Shown here: positions 17,389 through 25,652 of the stretch, piece after piece
Layout of the letters: each line of letters begins with the position of its first letter
How positions within the stretch are numbered: the first letter of the stretch is position 1
Translations under genes and position numbers: made by a program
Notes under the pieces: model-generated
What the model was told of the DNA's origin: nothing
The model's database searches: none
Seen by the model: the letters and a program-made list of their open reading frames with translations, nothing else
Source of the DNA: JAABVD01 sp965204545
Lineage (GTDB): Bacteria; Verrucomicrobiota; Verrucomicrobiia; Opitutales; UBA2995
DNA: 64,000 nucleotides
Assembly (NCBI GenBank): GCA_965204545.1
Contig: CBDBFA010000003.1
Location: 2,170,001-2,234,000, forward strand
Direction: 5' to 3'

Positions 17389-18672
17389 ATGTCTGAATAC
17401 CCCCAAATTTTTCGAGTACGCCAAACCTTCGAGCGCCCTTTGGTCGAGGACATACCAGCCGAGGTAGAGGCCCAACTGCGGAGGCTCTCTCTCCATAAAC
17501 GCTTGCAACCAGGCCAGACGGTGGCAATAACCGCGGGCAGCCGCGGGATCGCCCATATTGCCACCATCATCAAAGCCGTGGTCGATCACTTCAAGCGGCT
17601 TGGGGCCGCGCCCTTCATCGTCCCGGCCATGGGGAGTCACGGAGGCGGCACCGCCGCCGGGCAGCGGGAAATTTTGGCTGGTTACGGCGTGACGGAAGAA
17701 TATTGCGGGTGCCCCATCAAAGCCAGTATGGAAACCGTCATCATTTGCCAGGCGGCAGAAGGATTCCCCGTCCACTTCGATAGATTTGCCTGGGAAGCGG
17801 ATCACGTTTGTGTGGTGGGCCGCATAAAACCGCACACCAATTTCGTGGGCGACATCGAAAGCGGTCTGATGAAAATGATGCTGATCGGGCTGGGCAAACA
17901 CAACGGCGCCAAGGTCTACCACCGGGTCATTCTGGATTACAATTTCGGACAAATAATCCGCAGTGTGGGTCGAGAGGTGCTCGCCAAATGCAATATCATC
18001 GCCGGCCTAGGCATAGTGGAGAATTCCTACGACGAGACAGCCAAGCTTTTGGCGGTTGGTCCGGAGGAGTTGGAAGAGCGGGAAAAGGAGTTGCTGGTCC
18101 TGGCCAAACGCTGGATGCCGCGATTGCCCTTCGAGACAGGCGACATCCTCCTGGTGGACGAGATGGGCAAAAACATTAGCGGAACGGGAATGGATACGAA
18201 TGTGATTGGACGTAAATTTGCCTGGCATTCGGCCGGTCCCGGTGAAACTCCAAAAATCGGGAATATTTGCGTGCGCGGCCTGACTCATGAAACGCATGGA
18301 AACGCTGTGGGAATGGGCATGGTGGAATTTGCCTTGACGCGTGCCATCGAACAAATGGACATGGAAATAACCCGCATTAATTGCCTAACCGGGGGGGGAC
18401 CGGTCGGCGGCATGATTCCGTTTCATTATGAAACCGATCGGGAAGTCTTGGACGCGGCATTGCCCTTGATCGGATGGAAACCTCCCACCCAAGCCAAGCT
18501 GATGTGGATCCGCAACACCCTGGACGTAGCGGAGCTGGAATGTTCGGTGATGTATTTCGATGAAGCCCGGGAGCGGGAAGATTTGGAAATTCTCATCGAA
18601 CCCCGTCCTCTGCCATTGGACCGGCACGGCATGTTGCCCGAAGTCAAATCGTTGGAACCGGTAACGGTTTGA
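17389..18672 (+). CDS. DUF2088 lactate-racemase-domain (LarA-like) protein
   Basis: The 427-residue product has the LarA-type N-terminal domain: AITAGSRGIAHIATIIKAVV, VPAMGSHGGGTAAGQREIL and GRIKPHTNFVGDIESGLMK near residues 145-163, with conserved His and Lys in the region that binds the nickel-pincer cofactor in LarA. Such proteins racemise or epimerise 2-hydroxyacids. The stop overlaps the TTG start of the next gene by 4 bp, so it is translationally coupled to a two-subunit thiamine-diphosphate enzyme. The substrate is therefore likely a 2-hydroxyacid whose keto form the next enzyme uses, but this is inference. Cofactor synthesis genes are not in the window. Confidence 0.75.
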   Translation: MSEYPQIFRVRQTFERPLVEDIPAEVEAQLRRLSLHKRLQPGQTVAITAGSRGIAHIATIIKAVVDHFKRLGAAPFIVPAMGSHGGGTAAGQREILAGYGVTEEYCGCPIKASMETVIICQAAEGFPVHFDRFAWEADHVCVVGRIKPHTNFVGDIESGLMKMMLIGLGKHNGAKVYHRVILDYNFGQIIRSVGREVLAKCNIIAGLGIVENSYDETAKLLAVGPEELEEREKELLVLAKRWMPRLPFETGDILLVDEMGKNISGTGMDTNVIGRKFAWHSAGPGETPKIGNICVRGLTHETHGNAVGMGMVEFALTRAIEQMDMEITRINCLTGGGPVGGMIPFHYETDREVLDAALPLIGWKPPTQAKLMWIRNTLDVAELECSVMYFDEAREREDLEILIEPRPLPLDRHGMLPEVKSLEPVTV

Positions 18673-19166
18673 AGCTGACAGCCTCCAAGATTCACAAGGC
18701 CTTGAAAGGGCAGGGGATCACCCATGTGGTGGGGTTGCCCGATAACCTTTCCCGCGTATTTTTTAGAGGTTTGGAGGAAGATCCGGATTTGGAAGTAATC
18801 AAGGTCTGCCGGGAAGGAGAGGCTTTTGCCATAGCTGCAGGACTTTACATCGGGGGGAAACAGGCGGTGGTGCTCATTCAGAATACGGGTTTCCTTGAGG
18901 CCGGAGACGCATTGCGGGGGACATCCTGGAATATGCGGATTCCTCAGGTGATCCTCCTCTGTTATCGAGGGTTCAAGTCGCTGAAAGGGGAAATGGAGCG
19001 CATGGATTCAGCCGCCTTGTTTACCGAACCCACCCTGGAAGCTTGGGATATTCCCTACGAAATCATATGCGGCGACGAAGACCTTACCAAGATCCAAAAC
19101 ACCTTCGCCAGAGCGCGAAACGCTTCCAAACCGGCCGCCATAATTTTGGCGGATACCATGATCTAA
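18669..19166 (+). CDS. Thiamine-diphosphate decarboxylase, alpha subunit (ComD-like)
   Basis: The 165-residue protein is the PYR half of a TPP enzyme: ITHVVGLPDNLSRVFF, VCREGEAFAIAAGLYIGG with the cofactor-activating glutamate, and VVLIQNTGF. Size and sequence fit the alpha subunit of sulfopyruvate or phosphonopyruvate decarboxylase, about 165-170 residues when split. The start is TTG, placed so that it overlaps the upstream stop. It must pair with the beta subunit 2 bp downstream to form the active site. Which keto acid is decarboxylated is unknown. Confidence 0.78.
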   Translation: MKLTASKIHKALKGQGITHVVGLPDNLSRVFFRGLEEDPDLEVIKVCREGEAFAIAAGLYIGGKQAVVLIQNTGFLEAGDALRGTSWNMRIPQVILLCYRGFKSLKGEMERMDSAALFTEPTLEAWDIPYEIICGDEDLTKIQNTFARARNASKPAAIILADTMI

Positions 19167-19168
19167 CC

Positions 19169-19735
19169 ATGCTCGACAAATACACCTGCCTGGAAAAATT
19201 GGCCGTCGGCCGAACCGATGAAATTATCATTACCTGCATGGGCACGGCCAAACCTTGGGAGAAGTTGTCCGATACCGCCCTGGACTTCGCTTCAGTGGAC
19301 AGCGCCATGGGCCATGCCGCCGACTTGGGCCTGGGGATCGCCATGGCGCAACCCGGTCGGCGGGTGATCGTTTTGAACGGCGATGGAAGCATGCTCATGT
19401 CTCTGGGCACCTTGGTCACGATTGCCCAAAGGCCGTGCCGAAACTACGTCATGGTGATTATCGAAAACGGAACCTACGAAGTGACGGGCAACCAGGAAGT
19501 CCCCGGAGCCAGTTTGGTCAATTTTGAAGCCATTGCCCGCGGGGCAGGGATCGAGCAGGTTTATACCATCGAAGATGAGGAGGAATTTGAGGCGCGATTG
19601 CCTTCTATTTACCGGGGCAAGGGTCCGAGCGTCTTCATCTGGAAGGTGGAAAAAGGGGAAGAACCGGTGCCGACTTTCCAGGCGACCTTGGCCGACCGGG
19701 TGAGGCGACTGCGGCGTGCTTTGTTGTCGAATTGA
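19169..19735 (+). CDS. Thiamine-diphosphate decarboxylase, beta subunit (ComE-like)
   Basis: The 188-residue protein is the PP half of the enzyme. The TPP-Mg motif starts at GDGSML near residue 71 and ends at IENGTYE about 27 residues later. SAMGHAADLGLGIAMAQPGR is the typical dimer-interface segment. The length matches archaeal ComE (188). ATG 19169 is chosen since it directly follows the alpha-subunit stop; the frame is open upstream inside the alpha gene. Together the three genes look like a small C3 2-hydroxyacid/2-ketoacid pathway. Confidence 0.8.
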   Translation: MLDKYTCLEKLAVGRTDEIIITCMGTAKPWEKLSDTALDFASVDSAMGHAADLGLGIAMAQPGRRVIVLNGDGSMLMSLGTLVTIAQRPCRNYVMVIIENGTYEVTGNQEVPGASLVNFEAIARGAGIEQVYTIEDEEEFEARLPSIYRGKGPSVFIWKVEKGEEPVPTFQATLADRVRRLRRALLSN

Positions 19736-19904
19736 ACGAGGCCGGGGAGTTTGAAATCCTTCCTCACGGACATCTCAGTCGGTTCAGGAAAGAATGCGTT
19801 GCTTTTGTGGTCGTGGTTCCTTAATTATCCGCCTTTTTCCGGACCATGGCCTGAAACGGCGGCTTGGTTCTGATCCCTAAAATCGCCATCAATTCTTTTT
19901 CACA

Positions 19905-20984
19905 ATGAAATTTCTCTTTTACCAAGGAATCAGCCTGTTATTTTTCCTGCTTTGTTGTTTCGGGGATAGCAGTTCCGGACCGCTTCAGTGGTTGGTCTTC
20001 GACGGGATGAATGGCCCCGGCCAGGGAAAACTGGTGGTATTGATCAGCGGCGACGAGGAATACCGATCCGAGGAAGCCTTGCCCCAACTGGGCAAGATTT
20101 TGTCCAAGCGCCATGGTTTCAAATGCACCGTCCTTTTTGCCCAGCAGCCGGAAACTCCCGGATTCATTGATCCCAACTTTCAGGACAATATTCCCGGATT
20201 GGAGGCTTTGCGAGATGCCGACCTGATGATCATCGCAACCCGCTTTCGCGCCTTGCCGGACGATCAGATGCGGGAAATCGACGACTATCTCACCTCCGGT
20301 CGGCCGGTCGTTGGTCTGCGAACCGCTACCCACGCCTTTCGCTTTCAGGCCGATTCGAATTGGGCCCATTACAGTTTCAACTATTCCGGCGAAAAATCCG
20401 CCTGGCAAAATGGATTCGGGGAGTTGGTTCTGGGCACCTCCTGGATAAGCCACCATGGTTGGCACAAGAAGGAAAGCACCCGCGGCATTCCCGTGGGCAA
20501 TCATGAGATTACCAACGGAATAGGGGAGGGCGAAATTTGGGGTCCTACCGATGTCTACGGGGTGAAGTTGCCCCAACCGGGCGATTCCCAGGCTGTAGTT
20601 TTGGGTCAGGTCCTGGCCGGCATGAACAAGGGCGACCCTCCCATTGGCCCGGGACCTTACGACAGGGCGCCGAAGTATGGTCAACACCCGGGCTTTCACA
20701 AAAATGATCCCATGATGCCGCTGGCCTGGACTAAAAGCTATCAATTGCCTGGCGGGAATAAGGGCAAAGTATTCGCCACCACCATGGGCTCTTCGACCGA
20801 CCTGGAGGAGGCCGGAACCCGTCGCATGATCGTAAATGGTGTTTACTGGTGCCTGGGTATTCCCGTACCCGAAGGGGGTACCAACGTCGACATCGTCGGG
20901 AGCTTTAATCCGACCGCCTACGGTTTTAAGAAGAAGGGCTACTGGGAGGCGCAAAAAGTGAGCGTCGAAAGCTTTTCCAACTAA
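19905..20984 (+). CDS. ThuA-like domain secreted protein
   Basis: The 359-residue product has a signal peptide (FYQGISLLFFLLCCFG) and a ThuA-like fold: GKLVVLISGDEEYRSEEALP, RDADLMIIATRFRALP, GRPVVGLRTATHAFRF, then a C-terminal part with FATTMGSSTDLEEAGTRR. ThuA-like proteins of the PVC group are glutamine-amidotransferase-like and usually accompany periplasmic sugar dehydrogenases. It is 32 bp upstream of the giant dehydrogenase gene and probably shares its transcript. The exact reaction is not known for this subfamily. Confidence 0.85.
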   Translation: MKFLFYQGISLLFFLLCCFGDSSSGPLQWLVFDGMNGPGQGKLVVLISGDEEYRSEEALPQLGKILSKRHGFKCTVLFAQQPETPGFIDPNFQDNIPGLEALRDADLMIIATRFRALPDDQMREIDDYLTSGRPVVGLRTATHAFRFQADSNWAHYSFNYSGEKSAWQNGFGELVLGTSWISHHGWHKKESTRGIPVGNHEITNGIGEGEIWGPTDVYGVKLPQPGDSQAVVLGQVLAGMNKGDPPIGPGPYDRAPKYGQHPGFHKNDPMMPLAWTKSYQLPGGNKGKVFATTMGSSTDLEEAGTRRMIVNGVYWCLGIPVPEGGTNVDIVGSFNPTAYGFKKKGYWEAQKVSVESFSN

Positions 20985-21016
20985 TTTTTTTCATGGGAAA
21001 AGACGCCAAGGAATTT

Positions 21017-24000
21017 ATGGGTAAAAATCTTCTTATACTACTCGCCACCCTCGCCCTGCTTTCAGCGGGACGAGCCGATGCGCTTCCCTTGGGTGTGAGG
21101 GAAAATGACCGCATCGTCTTACTGGGCAACGGATTGGGTGAACGCATGCTCAACTTTCCCCATTTTGAAACCCGTTTGCACCGGCTCTATCCGGACGCGA
21201 ACCTCACGGTCCGCAATATCTGCCGCCCCGGCGATACACCGGGCTTCCGGCCTCATCCATCGCGCAAGAGCCAGTGGGCCTTTCCTGGCGCCGAGGCCTT
21301 TCATCCCGAATACCAAACCCACCTGGGAATCGGCCATTTCCCCACTCCCGATGAATGGCTCGGCAACTTGAAAGCCGATACCATCCTGGCCTTTTTCGGC
21401 TACAATGAATCCTTCGATGGACTGGATCGGGTGGACAATTTCCATGGGGAACTCGACGCTTTCGTCCGGCATACATTGTCGCAAAAATACAACGGCGAAA
21501 GTGCCCCCCGGCTGGTCTTGATTTCTCCCATCGCCTACGAGGACCTGTCGGATCGACAAGACCTTCCCGACGGGGTGAAGGAAAACGAGCGGCTGGCAGC
21601 CTACACCGAAGCCATGAGGAGGGTTGCCCACCGCCGAAACGTGGGGTTCGTCGATTTATTCAAGCCCACCATGCGGCTCTATGACCAAAATGAGGAACCC
21701 CTCACCATTAATGGGTTCGCCTTGACCGATACGGGATACCGCAAGCTTGCCTCAATTCTTACCAATGCCTTGTTCGGCCGGTCTCAGATACAATCCAAAG
21801 CCACGCGAAACCTGGTTTACAAAGCTGTTCAGGAGAAGAATTGGTTCTGGTTTAACGACTACCGCATTTTGAACGGAGTGCACGTATACGGTCGGCGCTA
21901 CAAGCCCTATGGAAATGTCAACTACCCCGAGGAAATAGAGAAAATCCGCCAAATGACCGAACTGCGGGATGCCCGGATCCACCACGTGGTTCAAAGCAAA
22001 ACGCGGGACCTCACCGTGAATGATCAGCGCACACGGCCCCTCACCCCGGTGGAAACCAACTTCAATCAGCCGATTGAATTTCTCGATGTGGATCGTGCCT
22101 TGGACAGGTTTGTTCTCTCCGAGGGTTACGCCATCGATCTGTTTGCTTCGGAATCGGAATTTCCCGATCTGAAAAATCCCGTCCAGATGTCCTTTGACAA
22201 CGAGGGGCGCCTCTGGGTAGCCGTCATACCATCTTATCCCCATTACCGGCCGGGCGACGCCAGGCCCGACGACAAATTGCTCATTTTCGAGGATACGGAC
22301 GGTGATAACCGGGCCGACAAGCAGATTGTTTTTGCAGACAAGTTACACCTACCCATCGGCTTTGAATTGGCTCCTGAAGGGGTTTATGTCGCACAGGAGC
22401 CAAACCTGGTCTTGTTGGTCGACGATGACGGGGACGATAGGGCGGACCGCACGGAAATACTCCTGCATGGATTTGACTCTCACGATACCCACCACGCCAT
22501 TTCGGCCTTCTCCGCCGATTCTTCCGGCGCCTTCTACATGAGCGAAGGCCGGTTTTTGCATTCCCAAGTGGAAACGCCATACGGTCCCGAGCGCTGCACC
22601 GATGGCGGAGTATGGCGGTTTGATCCGAGGTCCTGGCGCTTGGAGCGGTTCATGCAGACCGATGTATCCAATCCTTGGGGAATGGCCTTCGACGAATGGG
22701 GGCAGAACTATTTATCCGACGCCTCCGGTGGGCAAAACTGGTGGTCGCTTCCCCTTTCGGCCAAAGTACCCCACGGTTTTGAAATCGCCAAGGTGGACCA
22801 GTTTACCACCCATCGGGTTCGCCCAACCTCAGGATCGGAATTTATCTATTCCCGGCATTTCCCCGATGAGGTCCAGGGAGATTTTCTCATCAACAACACC
22901 ATAGGATTTCTCGGAATCAAGCAGCACACTATGGTGGAGGACGGGGAAGGTTTTACCGGTCAATTGCGGCAGGATCTGGTTTATTCCACCGATCCCAATT
23001 TTCGGCCCGTCGACCTCGAATTTGCCCCCGACGGTTCCCTCTACCTCATCGATTGGCACAATCCCCTGATCGGTCACATGCAACATTCCGCTCGGGACCC
23101 CAACCGCGACCACGACCACGGGCGCATCTATCGCATCACTTACCCATCCCGGCCCCTGGTCGAACCGGCCAAGGTGGCCGGCGCTCCCATTTCCGTCCTC
23201 TTGGAAAACCTGAGGTTGCCCGAATACCGTACACGTTATCGCACTTGGCGTGAACTGAGGGGCCGCGATACCGATGAGGTCCTGAAAGAGGTGAAGAACT
23301 GGGCTGGGAAGCTCGACAAAAACGATCCCCTCTACCAGCGTCACCTGCTCGAAGCCTTATGGGTGACATGTGGCCAAAACCGGGTCGATCCGGATTTGCT
23401 GAAGCGGTGTCTGGAGGCGGAGAGTTATCAATGCCGGGCCGCCGCTGTCAGGGTCATGCGCTACGCCTACCGGCAAATCCCCGATTACCTCAACCTGTTC
23501 TTGAAAGCGGCCGGAGACTCCCATCCCCGCGTCCGTTTGGAAGCCGCCGTGGCCGCTTCCTGGATGGCCGACCAAGCCGGGGCAAGGATTGTCATCGAAG
23601 CAATGAAACACCCGCTGACCAGGTGGATGGGTCCGGCCCTGGAAGGGGTTCTGCTGACCTTGGATGGCGAAATCCGCGCCTTGCAAGACCTGGAGCAATT
23701 GGATCGGACCATGCACCCCACACTACATTCCTACCTGGCGGGAGACCTCGTGCTCTACGACCCTAAACGCGACGCTCCACCGAGAATCCCCCAGACCAAC
23801 CTTCCTGCGGCCGATCTAAAACTCCTCCAAATAGGCGCCGAGGTCTACCACCGCGATGCCCACTGCGTCACTTGTCACGGCGAGAGAGGCAGGGGGACGA
23901 CTGAAGATATTTATCCGCCCCTCACCAACAACGAATGGGTCAACGGCGACGATGACCGCCTCATCAAAATTACCCTCAAAGGCCTCTGGGGACCCATCGA

Positions 24001-24244
24001 GGTAGGTGGAAAAATCTACGATCCTGCCACCGGTGTTCCCCCTATGACCGGTTTTGAGCATTTGCTTACCGATGAGGAAATCGCCGGAGTTATCACCTAT
24101 ACGCGCATTAGCTTCGGAAACCCCAAAGGTCTGGCCAGGATAGTCAGACCGGAAGACGTGACCCGTGTCCGGGAGGAGATCAAGGACAGGAATACTTTTT
24201 ACATGGTGGATGAGATCCTGGCGGAACATCCCATGGGCAACTGA
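21017..24244 (+). CDS. SGNH / PVC-type dehydrogenase / HEAT / cytochrome c fusion
   Basis: This exported protein (1075 residues) has four parts. An SGNH/GDSL-like domain spans about 25-260 (IVLLGNGLGERML, FFGYNESFDGL). A six-bladed PVC-type glucose/sorbosone-dehydrogenase-like propeller spans about 360-710 (GYAIDLFASESEFPDL, NPWGMAFDEWG, LYLIDWHNPLIGH). HEAT-like helices span about 740-900. A class I cytochrome c domain follows, with CVTCH at residues 950-954 and a candidate Met ligand in PPMTGF. It should oxidise a sugar in the periplasm and pass electrons to its haem. ATG 21017 is preferred over 20993 because AAGGAA precedes it. Confidence 0.88.
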   Translation: MGKNLLILLATLALLSAGRADALPLGVRENDRIVLLGNGLGERMLNFPHFETRLHRLYPDANLTVRNICRPGDTPGFRPHPSRKSQWAFPGAEAFHPEYQTHLGIGHFPTPDEWLGNLKADTILAFFGYNESFDGLDRVDNFHGELDAFVRHTLSQKYNGESAPRLVLISPIAYEDLSDRQDLPDGVKENERLAAYTEAMRRVAHRRNVGFVDLFKPTMRLYDQNEEPLTINGFALTDTGYRKLASILTNALFGRSQIQSKATRNLVYKAVQEKNWFWFNDYRILNGVHVYGRRYKPYGNVNYPEEIEKIRQMTELRDARIHHVVQSKTRDLTVNDQRTRPLTPVETNFNQPIEFLDVDRALDRFVLSEGYAIDLFASESEFPDLKNPVQMSFDNEGRLWVAVIPSYPHYRPGDARPDDKLLIFEDTDGDNRADKQIVFADKLHLPIGFELAPEGVYVAQEPNLVLLVDDDGDDRADRTEILLHGFDSHDTHHAISAFSADSSGAFYMSEGRFLHSQVETPYGPERCTDGGVWRFDPRSWRLERFMQTDVSNPWGMAFDEWGQNYLSDASGGQNWWSLPLSAKVPHGFEIAKVDQFTTHRVRPTSGSEFIYSRHFPDEVQGDFLINNTIGFLGIKQHTMVEDGEGFTGQLRQDLVYSTDPNFRPVDLEFAPDGSLYLIDWHNPLIGHMQHSARDPNRDHDHGRIYRITYPSRPLVEPAKVAGAPISVLLENLRLPEYRTRYRTWRELRGRDTDEVLKEVKNWAGKLDKNDPLYQRHLLEALWVTCGQNRVDPDLLKRCLEAESYQCRAAAVRVMRYAYRQIPDYLNLFLKAAGDSHPRVRLEAAVAASWMADQAGARIVIEAMKHPLTRWMGPALEGVLLTLDGEIRALQDLEQLDRTMHPTLHSYLAGDLVLYDPKRDAPPRIPQTNLPAADLKLLQIGAEVYHRDAHCVTCHGERGRGTTEDIYPPLTNNEWVNGDDDRLIKITLKGLWGPIEVGGKIYDPATGVPPMTGFEHLLTDEEIAGVITYTRISFGNPKGLARIVRPEDVTRVREEIKDRNTFYMVDEILAEHPMGN

Positions 24245-24379
24245 TCGGATTCGCATCCAGGATTTGGAAGATGATGGGGTTCCGGATATCCCGGCGGCAG
24301 GCAAGTCCGGGACCAATCTGATGAATTATCAAAGCAGGAAAAATTTGCTTTTTTCGCTCTACGGTCTGAATTTGTCTCC

Positions 24380-25603
24380 ATGAGGCCTACCTTTGCTTTT
24401 TTGCTTCTCAGCTTTGTTTCTGCCTGTATGGCCAATTCCGATTGGTCGCAATGGCGAGGCTCCTACGATGGGGACGGGGTCATTGGGGGAAGTCCGTTGA
24501 TCACGGAGTGGTCCGATACCGAAAACGTCATTTGGAAATCTCCGGTTCCAGGTCGTGGCGCCTCCTCACCAGTTATCGCCGGATCGAAGCTTTTTCTCAC
24601 CACGGCAGATGACGAAGCCGGTCGGCAGTTTCTCCTCTGTTACGGTCGACATTCCGGCGAATTGCAATGGAAGCAACTCGTCTTCGAAGGCGAGTTCCTG
24701 GTTCCCTCCCATCGTCTCAATACCGAGGCTACGCCCACCCCGGTGACCGACGGAGAAATCGTCGTCACTCTCTTTGGCATAGACAAGGGACAATCTCTGG
24801 CCGCCTTTGACCTGGATGGAAAGCGGCTTTGGTCCACCTGGGTGGCGGAAATTGATTCCCGTTTCGGCATCGGGACAAGTCCGGTGCTCTATGAGGATAA
24901 AGTCATCGTACTGAATGACATCAGGCCCACCAACTTTGTGGCTGCTTACGATTTGAGGACTGGTGAAAGGATTTGGAAAACCGATCGAATGGGTGATCGC
25001 GACAATTATGAGGAGAACCACAATTATCAAACCCCGCGCATATTCCGATTGGAGGGAAGAGACCAACTGGTGACCACGGGGTATGGCATATTGACCAGTT
25101 ACGATCCCGATACCGGCCAGGTGCTTTGGGAAACCGAAGGGGGTGCTCGAATGTCGGTAGGCGCTCCCATTACCGATGGCAACCTCATCTATTTTAGCGG
25201 TGGTTTTCCCGAAAGGGGAACTTTTGCTTTCAATGTTGTAACCAAGGAGCAGGAGTGGACCAATCGTCTGGCCACCTACATCGTTTCCAATGTGCTGCAT
25301 GGAGATTATCTTTACGGCTCTGGCAATCGGGGGGAATTCGCCTGTATGGACGCCAAGACCGGGAAAATTCTCTGGCGCAACTTGTTCAAGGAAGAAGTCC
25401 TTGCCTCCCCGTTCATTGCCGGTGGTTACCTATACCTTACATTGGGCAATGGGGTAACCAAGGTTATAAAGCCCGATCCGGAGCAATACGTAGAGGTTTT
25501 GGAAAATGTCATACCCGGTATGACCCACGCAACTCCGGCAATTGTCGATGGACGCATATACTACCGCACCGAAGGCATGTTGTATTGCCTGGGGAAAAAG
25601 TAG
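24380..25603 (+). CDS. PQQ-like beta-propeller repeat protein
   Basis: The 407-residue exported protein starts MRPTFAFLLLSFVSACMA and consists of repeated propeller blades with WxxxVxG-like tryptophan docking (NVIWKSPVPGRGASSPVI, GKRLWSTWVAEI, GQVLWETEGGARMSVG, GKILWRNLFKEEVLASPFI). This is the outer-membrane-assembly/PQQ-like repeat family common in Planctomycetes and Verrucomicrobia beside sugar dehydrogenases. No PQQ-binding catalytic residues are evident, so it may be a scaffold rather than an enzyme. It lies 135 bp after the dehydrogenase gene. Confidence 0.82.
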   Translation: MRPTFAFLLLSFVSACMANSDWSQWRGSYDGDGVIGGSPLITEWSDTENVIWKSPVPGRGASSPVIAGSKLFLTTADDEAGRQFLLCYGRHSGELQWKQLVFEGEFLVPSHRLNTEATPTPVTDGEIVVTLFGIDKGQSLAAFDLDGKRLWSTWVAEIDSRFGIGTSPVLYEDKVIVLNDIRPTNFVAAYDLRTGERIWKTDRMGDRDNYEENHNYQTPRIFRLEGRDQLVTTGYGILTSYDPDTGQVLWETEGGARMSVGAPITDGNLIYFSGGFPERGTFAFNVVTKEQEWTNRLATYIVSNVLHGDYLYGSGNRGEFACMDAKTGKILWRNLFKEEVLASPFIAGGYLYLTLGNGVTKVIKPDPEQYVEVLENVIPGMTHATPAIVDGRIYYRTEGMLYCLGKK

Positions 25604-25652
25604 GGTGGAGTGAACTATCCCATAATACGGTCGAGAAAGACAGGCTGGTTTT

